A model generated the notes under the pieces. That model did no database searches. It was not told the DNA's origin and worked only from the letters and a program-made list of their open reading frames with translations. A DNA stretch of 64,000 bases from Dryocosmus kuriphilus (taxonomy: Eukaryota > Arthropoda > Insecta > Hymenoptera > Cynipidae): assembly GCA_038277395.1 (NCBI GenBank), contig CM076190.1, forward strand, positions 132,090,197 through 132,154,196. Reading direction: 5' to 3'. Position numbers and translations under genes: made by a program. Shown here piece by piece: positions 45,071-55,589 of this stretch. Positions within the stretch are counted from its first letter, which is position 1, and each line of letters opens with the position of its first letter.

Positions 45071-46654
45071 ACATTCTCACCTTAATGAGAAAGTATTAGT
45101 TTTATGTGAAAACTGACTTTCGCGGATTTCATGAAATCTCCACCTTTCGCGACCCCCTGAATCCGAAAAACTATATTTTACGTTGGTGTCTGTCTGCCGT
45201 TGTTGTCGTCCTTGTCTTGTCCTTGTTGTCGTCGTTGTTGTTGTCGTCGTCGTTGTTGTTGTTTGTATACACGATAACTTTTGAAAGACTAGTCGTACGG
45301 GATTGCGCCTTGGCAGACTTCTTTAAGGCGTGAAAAGTAAGGACGAGTTCGTTAACCAGCCACTTTTGACCAACGGTTCTGGTTTTATCCATCATAATTT
45401 CTTTCTAAAAATAAACAATTCAAATTTCCCGCCAAAATATTCAAGATACGAAAAAAATCATAATAAACAAAAGTCGTTCACTTCAAAACGATCTACCAAT
45501 TTGCTTTGTATTTTTTACATTCTCATCAGTGAAGTTATTAGATTTATGTAAAATTTGACTTTCGCGGATTTCATTAAATCTCCACGTTTTGAGACCCCCT
45601 GAATCCGAAAAAACGGTTTTTACTACAGTGTCTGTCCGTCTGTTGTCGACGTCGTTGTCGTTGTCGTCGTTGTCGTTGTCGTTGTCGTCGTTGTCGTTGC
45701 CGTCGTTGTCGTTGTCGTCGTTGTCGTGTCGTTGTCGTCGCCTGTGGACGCGATAACTTTCGAAAGACTAATCGGATTAAAGTGCGCTTTAGTACACTTC
45801 TTTAAGGGGTAAAAAGAAAGGACGAGCTCGTTAACCAGCGGTCTTCGACCAACCATTATGCTTTTATCCATCAAAAACGGTTTTCACAAAATTAAAAAAT
45901 CCTTTTTCCGGCTAAACTATGAGAGATACAGAAAAAATTTAAGAAAGTAAAATCGTTTTTCCCAAAAAAACCTACAAATTTTGTCTTAACCATGTTTTGA
46001 TAAAATGAAAGGTTTTCGTTTTAATCAAGAAAACGCTATTAAAATTTAAAAATTTGGTTTTCCGCCAAAATATTCACGATACAAAAAAATGGTAAAGAAC
46101 AAAGTTGTTCAGTTCAAGAATATCTATAAATTTTGTATCTACCATTTTTTTATAAAATTCACGGTTTTTGTTTTAATCGATAAAACTTTATTAAAAATAA
46201 AAAATTTCAAAGTTCCCGCCAAACTGTTTTGCAAGATGACGAAAAATGGTAATCAACAAAGATGTTCGCCTCAAAAAGGTCTACAAATTTGCCCTTTATC
46301 ATTTTTTTGAGCAGAAGCGTAGTTTTTGAGTTATTCCTGAAAAATATTATGAAATATAAAGAAAAACACTGTTCAGGAAAACTCTGCAAGATATGAGAAA
46401 ATATTAACAAGCAGAATTGTTCACCTTGGAAAGAGCTACAAAATTTATTCATAAGACTCATCGTTTTACTTTTAAGAATCGAAATCCTGTATTGTGAAAA
46501 TTTGGAAAATCACGCAGAACTTTACCTATCTACAATGTGTTTTAAAAAAATGTAATTATCGAGCGCGAAGCGCGAGGGCCAACAGACACGCGCCATAGGC
46601 GCGCTCATACCTCGCGCGAAGCGTGCGATGAGAATGTGCCCGCGAAGCGGGCTG
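45071..46654 (-). repeat. composite repeat (one partial plus one full unit) inserted in R3
   Basis: Two ACATTCTCA-C starts occur, at 45071 and 45518, each followed by the conserved module and a (TTGTCG)n-like minisatellite (45200-45260 and 45640-45740). The second unit carries monomers near 45949, 46099, 46258 and 46413. It ends with GAGCGCGAAGCGCGAG, GATGAGAATGT (46627-46637) and the hairpin GCCCGCGAAGCGGGC (46638-46652), then a T run. Flanking R3 halves define both ends of the insertion. Its start ACATTCTCA is complementary to the ATGAGAATGT near its end. Confidence 0.85.
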
Positions 46655-46925
46655 TTTTTTTTTTTTTTTTTAAGATCGGGCACTTTTGTAATATCCGGTG
46701 ATTTTTAAAATAATGTCGACGACTTTTTCTTATTGATTATTATGAGAGGTTTTCTAAATGTTTCAAATCCGGAATAAAATTTCAAAAAACTTTGAATTTA
46801 ATGAAATGGCGGATGTTTCTCTGAAAATCAAAATATCGGTTTTATTCGAAAAATATGCGAGTTAAGGAAAAAAGTTTAAAACGGAAGTTGTTTCGTTCAT
46901 TCAGATAGGAATGTTAGTGACGTTT
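46655..46925 (+). repeat. dispersed repeat R3, copy 2, right part
   Basis: This matches the reverse complement of 56160-56430: AAGATCGGGCA, TTTTTCTTATTGATTATTATGA, AATCCGGAATAAAATTT, GGCGGATGTTT and GGAATGTTAGTGAC. Non-coding. Confidence 0.75.
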
Positions 46926-47330
46926 TTTTTGTTTAAAATCAAAAATTTTGGCATCAGTCCTGTGTATATGCTACAGATGTACGAGTAGAATATAATAAAA
47001 TTTCTTTGCAGTTAGTTGTTTTGATGTTATATAAAATGCGATAAAGTACTAATATGTTCATAAAATGCCTTATTTTTGAAACTCCCTAAATATTCTGAAG
47101 GGCTCTGCGATTTTTTAGAATGCTTCAGAATATCCTGAAATATTTGAATTCTCTACAGTGTTCTAGTATTTTAATGATAATTCTTTATTTCCAAAATTCT
47201 TTTAAAGTTCTGGCGATTTCTTTACCCTTTTAGAATATCTGGCAATGTGTTGAAATCTTTTACTATCATCTGGAGTTGAAATGAAAGTTTACAGCATGAA
47301 AAGGTTTTTGAATAATAAAATAGTTATAAT
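46926..47330. other. unassigned AT-rich DNA
   Basis: No gene or repeat boundary was recognised. Confidence 0.4.
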
Positions 47331-47535
47331 TGAGCAGTTCACTCATTGAGCAGTAAAAACATCAGAAGTCCATTTCACTGAAGTCAATTTGTGGAAATAT
47401 TTACTAATTCTTTACTGATTTCAGCTGCTAAACAATTAGTGATCTTTTCTGGTCGACTGTTTTCGATATAAAATCGGCTTTGTGTAAAAGTATGTAAATA
47501 TTATAATAGCAAATTTTACAACCAAAGGTTTCTCC
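47331..47535 (+). repeat. direct repeat R5, copy 1 (mate at 48205-48430)
   Basis: Shared with the mate: GCAGTTCACT, CACTGAAGTCA-TTTGTG, TTTACTGATTTCAG, AGTGATCTTTT, GTCGACTG-TTTCGATA and ATAATAGCAAATTTTACAAC. The copies are about 870 bp apart and differ by small indels. Confidence 0.75.
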
Positions 47536-47999
47536 GTGTAGGTCATAGAGAGTTCTACAATACCTCAATCTATGCGTCTTGAAGACACGGAAAAAACACA
47601 TCACATATAGTATTCTTGTATTTCAAATATCAAAAAAGTTTTGTTCATCGAAGCAAGGTGAATTTTTTTTCATATTTCTGAACGCAAAATAAAAACCACT
47701 TCCAGCTGGCATACGTATCTTAAAATCTTATCAGACCTAAACATTAATTTCAGCTCCAACTCATCGAAATTTCGTGATCATACTGCTTCTACTTTTCGAG
47801 ATCTGGTAAACAGAAAAAGGTTAGACACGCGGACATTTTTAAAACATTATATTTTTGCGTCGTTATATACCTCCCTCTGAGAGGGAGCAATAGTAATATT
47901 TTTGCACTAAACTTCTGTTGCCGATTTTTTCCAATATAAAATAATGCACTGTGTTATCAAATTTCGTGGTGTTGTGAATATTGACGAAAGGGACCTTAT
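47536..47999. other. unassigned AT-rich DNA
   Basis: Lies between the direct repeat and the inverted arm. A minus-strand open frame at 47863-48126 overlaps the inverted repeat and has no recognisable domain. Confidence 0.4.
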
Positions 48000-48195
48000 T
48001 TAAGGAAATGAAGTAAGGTGAAATAGATGAAGTGTGTAAATAATTTTTGTTTTTCATTTTGAAATGATGATTTGCATAATACTTCATGATGCGACAGTGG
48101 AGAGGTAGCCCATTTACAATTTTCACAAGACTGCCTCCTTATTGTTTTAATAAAGATAACAATGTTAAACTATTGCGCCCTTTTATTATTTCTTT
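48000..48195 (-). repeat. inverted repeat arm, mate at 43390-43585
   Basis: Its reverse complement aligns with 43390-43585 as described there. It is placed between the two R5 direct repeats. Confidence 0.75.
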
Positions 48196-48204
48196 CATTT
48201 TCCA

Positions 48205-48430
48205 CGTAATAGTTCAGCAGTTCACTGATTGAATAGTAAAACAATCACAAGGCGATTTTACTGAAGTCAGTTTGTGAAAATATTGACTAATTATTTACTG
48301 ATTTCAGTTATTAATCAGTTAGTGATCTTTTGATGTCGACTGCTTTCGATACAAAATCCGCTTGATATTGTCTTTCTGTAAAAGTATGTAAATACTATAA
48401 TAGCAAATTTTACAACCTCAAACTTCTTCG
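48205..48430 (+). repeat. direct repeat R5, copy 2
   Basis: Aligns with 47331-47535 with small indels, including an extra segment TTGATATTGTCTTTC-like near 48362. Confidence 0.75.
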
Positions 48431-48564
48431 CGTGGGTATATTTACGTATTTACATATTTTAACTGTACATGGTGGGTAAATAAAAGTAATAATAAGTAAT
48501 CCTGCAACTGTGAATGTAAACTTGAAAATAGGAGATTGCAATTTGACTATCTCATTCGGAGTGA

Positions 48565-48588
48565 TCTCTCTCTCTCTCTCTCTCTCTC
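48565..48588 (+). repeat. (TC)12 microsatellite
   Basis: An uninterrupted TC dinucleotide run. Confidence 0.95.
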
Positions 48589-48589
48589 C

Positions 48590-49171
48590 CTTTTCATTAC
48601 CTAAAAGGAGTGTAGGATGTTGTGACACTATTATTTCAATAATCTAATAATAATGGCCCCTCGGCACCAAGTTTCAGGATTCTCACACGATCCTACAAAT
48701 CTTTCCCGGGCGCCAGACCTTTCTTGGGTCAACCGTACAAACTCAATGCCAAACAACCAAAGAAACCTGACCTAACCAGGATTTAAAACCCACCTGGTTA
48801 CAGATTAAGGGCTCACAAAGATTGCACCACTCAGCAACAATGAAATTTACTCAAAAAAACTCAAACACTTCCTGAAATTTAGTGGACCGGAAATATACTC
48901 GGCTAGCACGGCATAACGCAATTTGGTAGAGGGGGTGTGTCGTTAAAGGTTCACATAAGAAAAAGACACCCAGTTGAACTCATTTTAAAAGCTATAACAA
49001 TTTATTCTTCGCAAGAGACATTGAAATTTTAACATACAAAATTGAACTTCGCGGACATAAGAATTGACGAATATACTAAATCTAAGGACTCACTTCCCTA
49101 CACTCCACGACTCATGATAAAGAACGAACCGGCAATTCAGGGCGACGTGAATTCATCAGGCAAAAGGGGAC
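48590..49171. other. unassigned DNA
   Basis: Mixed-composition sequence with no recognised gene. It leads into the minisatellite at 49172. Confidence 0.4.
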
Positions 49172-49375
49172 ATCAAAATCAGCAAAATAGGGCAGCCAAA
49201 ATCAGCAATAATGGGTGTCATAATTATCGAAATAGGATAACAAAATCAGCAATAAAGGATATCATAAGTATCAAAATAGGACAGCAAAAATCAGCAATAA
49301 AGGGGTATCATAAGTATCAATATAGGACGACAGAATCAGCAATAAAGGGTATCATAAGTATCAATAAAGGGGGAA
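49172..49375 (+). repeat. minisatellite, about 45-bp unit, about 4 copies
   Basis: Units share AAATCAGCAATAAAGG, TATCATAAGTATCAA and ATAGGACAGC. The open frame across it (49042-49443) encodes the repeated peptide SAIKGIISI because the unit length is near a multiple of three. Protein function is doubtful. Confidence 0.85.
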
Positions 49376-49702
49376 AATCACAGATTCAGCAAGCACATAT
49401 TATAAAATTCAGAAAATCACAGGGGAGACAAATTCAGCCATAGTGAAGAAATATGGGTGGTCAGCAAATTTAGGCAGCAAGGAAAAGTCTGTGTCCACGG
49501 GCTCAATATATTTTAGAAGAGAACAGCAAAAGGAAATCGAACGATCGAAATAATAGCCGTGAGCACAGAGGTTTCACAAGGAATAAACAGAGTACTGTAC
49601 CGGAGTTTGAGTCGCGGCACAATCCACGTCGTTGCAGCTATCTCTCGGAAACAATGGCGATCGGATGGCAGGCTGCACTTCAAAGGTCACAGTACGGGAA
49701 GA
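49376..49702. other. unassigned DNA left of the young LINE
   Basis: No gene was recognised. This is the left flank of the Jockey-clade insertion at 49716. Confidence 0.4.
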
Positions 49703-49712
49703 GAGTGACGAG

Positions 49713-49715
<3 letters not shown>

Positions 49716-49785
<70 letters not shown>
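49716..49785 (-). repeat. poly-A tail of the young LINE (70 T on plus strand)
   Basis: Seventy consecutive T lie between the left TSD copy and the element's 3' UTR. Such a pure tail is expected soon after insertion. Confidence 0.95.
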
Positions 49786-49789
<4 letters not shown>

Positions 49790-49997
49790 GGTCGAGGAGG
49801 GGGAATCTTCAAAAGACACCCAGTGAAGGGTAGTGTCGGATTCGCGAGGTGCGCCTACCGACTAAAACCCCTCCCCGAATGGTTACCAACCTTGAGGTTA
49901 TGAACCAAAGATGAGACGGGCGGAGGATGGTGGTCCAAGACAGTTGAACTGCAGGGACACTCGCGCTAGAAGCGAAACACGGAAAGAGAAGAAAGGA

Positions 49998-52706
49998 TTA
50001 CGGGTTTGACGAAACAAGAAGGCACGGCCTTCTAAAACGGTCAGAAGATTTACTTACGTAATTTGCAAGTGAGTTGATGCTAGGGTTTGGGTGATTTTGC
50101 ACGGAAAGTCGAAGGTTTGAAGCGTATGTTTGGGCAGCTTCGGTAATGGAAGGTAGCTTGAGTTCGGCAAGGATCTGTTTGTTGCGTATGTACCAGGGGA
50201 TGTTCAATGATGAGCGAAGAAGGCGCATGTAAGTCCCCTGGAGCTTTAATAGGCGGTTTGGGGATGCAGAGCCCCATATTGGAATCGCGTAAGTGCAAAT
50301 GCTTCTAATTATAGCATTGAAGGCTCGAGCTTTGGTGGCCCGAGATACAGTGTGATTATTAAAGAACGGTTTAAGCGCCGTAAAAGCTCCAAGGGCTTTA
50401 TTGCGTGTAGCTATTATTTGTTTGGACCAGGTGAGTCTCTTGTCAAAAATGACGCCGAGATATTTTGCGGAATTACTCCATTCGATGGGAAGAGAGTTGA
50501 CGAGGAGCTTGGGAGGAGTGCGAATGCGTCGAGAAAAGAATACGGCTTCCGATTTAGTTTTATTAATTTCAAATCTCCATCTGGAGTACCAATCGAGAGC
50601 AACTGGGGTGAATCTATTTAAATGAGAGGAACATTGTTTAATAACCCTGGCAGATTGAAGAAAGCCAACATCGTCGGCGTATTGAACAGTGAGGATTTTA
50701 TCATTGACAGGAATGTCATAAAAATAAACGTTGAAGAGAGAGGGGGAAAGTTTAGAACCCTGAGGGACACCAGAAGTGATAAGTTGGGGTTGCGACAAGG
50801 AGTTTCCGACTCGAGCTCTAATACTCCTGTTTGAGAGATAAGATTTAATTAGGCCAATAAGGTATTGAGGAAATTTTAAGTGGATAAGTTTGAAAATGAG
50901 ACCGTCGTGCCAAACTCTGTCAAAGGCTTGCTTACAGTCCAGAAGAAGCATGGACGTGTGCTTACCTTTATTGAGATTGTCGGCAATGTATTCAGAAACG
51001 CGAAGAAGTTGGTGGGCTGTTCCATGGCGTTTGCGGAAACCGTGCTGGAAGTCAGGTAGAATGTTGTTTCGTGAGACAAAATCGTCGAAACGAGAAAGAA
51101 TGATGCTTTCAGCTACTTTGCTGAGAGTGCAGAGCAAGCTGATGGGGCGAAAGCTTGAAGCTGAGCTGAGAGGCTTACCAGGTTTGGGAAGAAAGATTAT
51201 TGTAGCCTCCTTCCAAGCAGAAGGAAAGTAATGAAATCTCAACATTGAGTTTATAATTGTGCAGATCGCTGCAATGTGTTTTCGGGGAAGAATTTTATGT
51301 ATTCCGTTACTAATAGCGTCATTTCCGGGGGCTTTTCTGTTACGAAGAGAGCGAATTGTGTCGCGGATTTCTTTAGGAGAGGTAGGAGTGAAATAATTGT
51401 CCGTCACAGTAAAGTCTTGTACAGTCTTTGAGATGTCATCGTGAAAAGAAGTAAATTTGTCAAGGCTGGGAAAAGGGGAACATTGAGTTTTAAGAGAGTC
51501 TGCGAAGATTTCGGCTTTTTCTTCGTCAAGAGAGAAAGATTGACCGTTTTTTACGAGAGAGGGGAGGTGAGATTTTCTATTTCTAAGAGATTTAATTACC
51601 TTCCAGCACCTTTTAGGGTATAGTTCGGCTTCCGCAATATAAGTTTCAAAGGAAGAGTTGTTAGTAGACTGAAGAGCAAATTTGAGCTCTTTTTGATAGC
51701 GATTCAGGCGGCGGCGGTGTCTGGGAGTACGGATAGATTGCCAGTGCTTTCTATTCTGATTTTTCCTGTTTACGAGTTGAAGGATAGCAGGAGGTAGTTT
51801 AAGATTGGATGGAGAGATAACTTTGGTTGTGGTGGCAAGTTTAACAGCATTTTGAATATCTTCCGTGAGAGCACCGACTGTTGAGTCGATTTCGGAAAAT
51901 GATCGGATCTGAAGGCATTTAAAAGGAGAAGATTCAAGGAGATATTTAAGGTAGAGATAGTCAATTTTTGACTCAGAAGGAGGGGAGAGTTCCGGGTTAC
52001 CAGTAAGCTCCATGAGAACAGGGTTATGGTTGGAACTCAGAACAGGCAGCGACCAGGCATCTTTGTTAATAGAAATATTTTTTGCTATGAAGAGATCTAG
52101 AATGTCGGGTTGATGTTTTGAAGAAGTAGGGAAGTGAGTGGGAACCGGGGGCGCTTCCATGGTCAGGTTGTGTCGAATGAGAGTTTTTAAAAGAGATTTA
52201 CCTTTCGGGTTGTTTTTTAAGCAACCCCAGGCTTTGTTTTTTGCGTTAAGATCGCCAGCTACTATCGTTGGGGTATTGGAATTGAAAAGATCCGGTATTT
52301 TAGAGATATTATTAATATGAGGGGGAGAGTAGAGAGATAAGATACGGATTGGACCAGAGTCAAGAAGGATTTCCACACCCGTTACTTCGCAGGGTGATGA
52401 GTCGGTATTGATTGGTTTGTGTTTGAGAGAGTTATGAACAAGGAGTGCAACACCTCCGCCTCTGGAAGAAATACGATCTTTTCTATAGACAGATAAATTT
52501 GGAAAGTAGAGTTTGTTTTCAGGTTTTAGGTGGGTCTCTGTGATACAGGCAACGTCAATAGCCTTCTCCTCAAGAAACAGGGTTAGTTCAAGTCTCTTGG
52601 GGGCAGAAATACTATTAGCGTTCCATGTGAGTAAAGTGATTTTATCTTTATGTGCGTCCAGAGTTTGGGAGTTGGAAGGCAGTTGCGAAGACTGAGAGGA
52701 AGTCAC
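49998..52706 (-). CDS. Jockey-clade ORF2: endonuclease and reverse transcriptase, intact
   Basis: The 902-residue frame is uninterrupted. It nicks target DNA and copies element RNA in the nucleus. The APE-like endonuclease spans about residues 20-235: LLTWNANSIS, CITETHL, TIVAGDLNAKNKAWG, and near its end LPVLSSNHNPVLMEL. RT spans about 430-720: SLRNRKAPGNDAISNG, FLPKPGKP, SFRPISLLCTLSKVAE, HGFRKRHGTAHQLL, LLLDCKQAFDRVWHDGL, SGVPQGSKLSPSLFN and the catalytic VQYADDVGFL. The thumb carries KYLGVIFDKRLTW. The C-terminus (RLLKLQGTYMRLLRSSLNIP) resembles other Jockey elements. All three RT catalytic Asp are present. The start ATG overlaps the end of ORF1 by about 59 bases. Codon-level activity is unproven. 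Confidence 0.95.
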   Translation of the reverse strand: MTSSQSSQLPSNSQTLDAHKDKITLLTWNANSISAPKRLELTLFLEEKAIDVACITETHLKPENKLYFPNLSVYRKDRISSRGGGVALLVHNSLKHKPINTDSSPCEVTGVEILLDSGPIRILSLYSPPHINNISKIPDLFNSNTPTIVAGDLNAKNKAWGCLKNNPKGKSLLKTLIRHNLTMEAPPVPTHFPTSSKHQPDILDLFIAKNISINKDAWSLPVLSSNHNPVLMELTGNPELSPPSESKIDYLYLKYLLESSPFKCLQIRSFSEIDSTVGALTEDIQNAVKLATTTKVISPSNLKLPPAILQLVNRKNQNRKHWQSIRTPRHRRRLNRYQKELKFALQSTNNSSFETYIAEAELYPKRCWKVIKSLRNRKSHLPSLVKNGQSFSLDEEKAEIFADSLKTQCSPFPSLDKFTSFHDDISKTVQDFTVTDNYFTPTSPKEIRDTIRSLRNRKAPGNDAISNGIHKILPRKHIAAICTIINSMLRFHYFPSAWKEATIIFLPKPGKPLSSASSFRPISLLCTLSKVAESIILSRFDDFVSRNNILPDFQHGFRKRHGTAHQLLRVSEYIADNLNKGKHTSMLLLDCKQAFDRVWHDGLIFKLIHLKFPQYLIGLIKSYLSNRSIRARVGNSLSQPQLITSGVPQGSKLSPSLFNVYFYDIPVNDKILTVQYADDVGFLQSARVIKQCSSHLNRFTPVALDWYSRWRFEINKTKSEAVFFSRRIRTPPKLLVNSLPIEWSNSAKYLGVIFDKRLTWSKQIIATRNKALGAFTALKPFFNNHTVSRATKARAFNAIIRSICTYAIPIWGSASPNRLLKLQGTYMRLLRSSLNIPWYIRNKQILAELKLPSITEAAQTYASNLRLSVQNHPNPSINSLANYVSKSSDRFRRPCLLVSSNP

Positions 52707-54045
52707 GAAAAAGCTGTTGAAGTTGTGGATTGTTTAATGGGTCGGGGGTGAGTGAGGGGTGGATTTGGTTTGTCAGTTGAGGTTCAGGGTTTGGAGAAAG
52801 AGTTCTAGCGTAAGAACGCTGAGGTTTGGGAAAACTGGGGACACTTTGAGGTCTGTGTGTGTTTGTAGTGGGCGCGTTTTGCGAGTTTGAAGATTTAAAA
52901 GACTTTGGTGTGTGTTGTGTTTGTGGGCGTTGTTGTTTTTTGTGTTGAGGATTGTGCTCTGGTTTCCGGGGAACTTTGGGGCATCCACGAAAAGTGGCAC
53001 GGTGTGTACCCTTACAATTGAAGCAGGTGGGGGTGGAAGCCTTCTTGTCTTTCTAAGTGCAGGAGGCTGTGGCGTGGTTGCGAGCGCAAAACGCGCAAGA
53101 CCATGGAGCATGGCAGTAATTTGCCGTGTGAAAGAATTTCAGGCATCGAAGACATTGCGGAATCAAGGACGATTTGCGTTTTGCTTCGACTCTGATGCTG
53201 AGACCAGCAAGGGTTTTAAGGTCGAAGATTGTCTTTGCTGTGGGAGCAGCTGGGTCCAGGTGGACGACAACAAGGGGCCAGATTTTTTCGCCTTTTTTCA
53301 TTCTGTGAATGCTTTTGACGGAGGGGATTTTCATTTGAAGCTCCTTCAAAATGGCTTCGTCAGAAAGGGACTCGTTGACACCCCTGATGACAACGATAAG
53401 GTCCCTGTCCTGGCGAAGTTGATTTGTTGAGTAAGCTAAACTGTGCTTCTCAAGTTTTGACGTGATGGCACGGAAGCCATCGACGGTTTGGGGGTAGACA
53501 ACAATGGCGTCCGAGGTGTTCCTAGCCAAACGAATAGAAATGTCGTCTTTCAAAAGGGCCTGGTGAATTTTGGGCCAGAGATCTTTTCGCAAGATGCGAA
53601 TAGGTGGAGGGCTTCGCTCCTTTGTTACAGATTCCTCTTCGTCAGAGGAACTAGAGGAGAGAGAATCTTCCTCTTCGGAAAGCAACAGGGAAGAAGGTAG
53701 AGGAGGGGGGGTTGACATACGCCTGCGCTTGGTACGTCTGGACGTCACGGTTTTAAATCCGTCGTTGACAGTTTCCTTGGGGCAAGGAGGTTCGACAGAC
53801 AGCTCCATGGCTGCGTCATCTGAATTATTTTCAGGAAGGGGAGCAGCCTGGGAGAGAGAGAGGAGTGCGGATTCGTAGGCTTGGAGAGCATTGCGAATCT
53901 CGGAGATAACGGCGGACAGTTCGGACATGGAGAGGCTGTCCGACTGCGGCAAGCAGAGGGAGAAAGTAGCCCGAGAAGGGGGCGGGGTTGCCTGAGAGTC
54001 GGCGGCAGAAGCGGGTTGAGTTGTTAGGTGAGGAGGATCACCCAT
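52648..54045 (-). pseudogene. Jockey-clade ORF1 (gag-like) with a single premature stop
   Basis: Starts MGDPPHLTTQPASAADSQ. Residues about 90-150 are acidic and Ser-rich with a basic patch (RRTKRRR, then SSSSSDEEE). The PRE_C2HC-type region follows: DAIVVYPQTVDGFRAITSKL, RDLIVVIRGVNESLSDE, IWPLVVVHLDPA. Zinc knuckles are CLRCLKFFHTANYC, CAFCARNHATASC and, after the stop, CFNCKGTHRATFRGC. The stop is a TAG at 53053-53055, in place of a sense codon between ASCT and KDKK. The same frame then continues without interruption to TAA at 52648-52650, giving 466 codons overall. One substitution is the only lesion seen. The remaining N-terminal product would lack the third knuckle and the basic C-terminal tail. 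Confidence 0.9.
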
Positions 54046-54266
54046 AGCTCGAGGATAAAATTGTACAATTTTAAATTATTAATTTAAAATTTGTTGTTTT
54101 TAAAATAAAATTAAGAATATAATGCACTGTGATACACTACCGTACACTTTCAACACTACCGTACACTTTCACTGTAATCCAAAGGCACCACTGTAATCCA
54201 GAAAGGCACTACACTGCACTTCACTGCACTGAGCTTGAACAAAATTTTTTTGCGAGTGACGAGTGA

Positions 54267-54489
54267 AGCCACGCAGTTCTATATATAGATTCGGTCAAGC
54301 GGACGCCTTGACGGAGATTGACGCTGATTGGTCGGGGAGTTACGCATGACAATATCGCCAACTTACGTCGAGGCGCGAAAAGTGTGGAATTACAAAATGA
54401 TTTCTCATCTAACTTGCAACTATTATTACATAAGTATAAGTCGATGTTTGGGACCAAGTCTTTGCTCTCCGAAAATACCGTAAATTAAC
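54267..54489. other. unassigned DNA right of the young LINE
   Basis: The right flank of the insertion. It contains TATATATAGA, but there is no recognised gene. Confidence 0.4.
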
Positions 54490-54715
54490 AAAAACAAATA
54501 AAGTAAAGGCTCACCAGGTAAGAATATGGATCGTGCCAAACAGAATAAAATAAAGCACCGGCTCATCAGGTAAAATATGGTTCTTGCCAAGAGTACCAAC
54601 TTAACATATTACAATATAGGATCACTAGGTAAAAATATAGATCTTGCCAAAATTAACATAATAGAAGCTCACCAGTCAAAACTATGGTTCTTGCCAAAAA
54701 GTTCAATAATTTACT
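54490..54715 (+). repeat. minisatellite, about 60-bp unit, 4 diverged copies
   Basis: Units share GCTCACCAGGTAA-AATATGG and TTCTTGCCAA-A, followed by an AATAAA-rich spacer. Units lie near 54510, 54565, 54625 and 54670. An overlapping open frame has no domain. Confidence 0.75.
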
Positions 54716-55589
54716 TTAGATATTTCGGACTAGGGTCTACAGAGGTCTCACTAGCATTGCTGGATTGCTGGATGCCACGCTGTGACGAACGAGCCATCGA
54801 GCGCTTATTTTTATCCTACAGTAGACTCTGGAAGTAGCCTAATATTACAAAATTTGAGTTTCGAGCGCTTATGTGTGACCCTGGAAGTACCAAAATTTGA
54901 GTTTAACGTGAAAAATAGTAATTCTTGTGTGTTGCAAAAATTGCAACATCACAATGTAATCAAATACGTCTTAGAAACGTTTTTTCAACATTAAACGTTT
55001 TTAGGATATGATTTGGCCTCACTTAGGGCGTTTCTTCGAATATTTCAAGGACTTTTTTCGATTTCTACGTCCGTGGTATGCTTTTAGAGCGTTTTATATA
55101 CGTTCTTAAATTTTTTGCCCATTGAGCACGGACAAGGCATCATGTAACATAAATTTTCTAAAATTAATTTAGTTACCCAAGTATATATTTTTAATCATTA
55201 GTTTGGTATTTTATTATCTACTAACGATAAAAACTAGTAAGTGTTTTTAATAGTATTTCAATTATTATTAATATTAAAGGTACGCAATTATTCACTAGTA
55301 CTGCAAAATAATCCGAACAGAACGTAAGTCAATTTGGGCCGCGTCGAAAAACGACAAATTCGACTTTCGAACCGACCAGTTCGAATCGAAAAAACGCTAA
55401 CCGAACTCAGGATATTATGAATATCTTAGTACTTCAAAGTTTCTCATATAATATAAAAACAATTAACTGAAAAGATATTTTACTATATTCCTCTCGAACA
55501 TCTGTAGTAATACACTATTACCATGACGAGCATATAGCTCAGTACAGGATTGAGGCCCAAATTTTGGATTTTGGAGAAAATAAACGGGA
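54716..55589. other. unassigned DNA with a short duplication
   Basis: Contains a roughly 65-bp tandem doubling (TCGAGCGCTTAT and TCTGGAAGTA with ACAAAATTTGAGTTT, near 54798-54903). Otherwise AT-rich with no recognised gene. Confidence 0.45.

Larger units (their letters stand above)
49716..54253 (-). mobile_element. full-length, recent Jockey-clade LINE
   Basis: A 4538-bp element is flanked by the perfect 13-bp duplication GAGTGACGAGTGA at 49703-49715 and 54254-54266. On its coding strand it has a 208-bp leader (54253-54046), ORF1, a slightly overlapping ORF2, a 3' UTR of about 210 bp and a 70-nt poly-A (70 T on the plus strand). The perfect TSD, uninterrupted tail and intact ORF2 indicate a recent insertion. 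Jockey-type elements normally carry an internal promoter in the leader. Confidence 0.95.

Noticed and set aside
37690..46654. CRISPR-like array, because of regular spacing of repeats.
   Set aside because: Monomers of about 154 bp are contiguous repeats without unique spacers, and the genome is eukaryotic.
47863..48126. An 87-codon minus-strand frame.
   Set aside because: It overlaps an inverted repeat arm whose mate at 43390-43585 does not preserve the frame.
49042..49443. A 133-codon frame with a repetitive peptide.
   Set aside because: It is a read-through of a minisatellite of about 45 bp. There is no start context, domain or flanking exon support.
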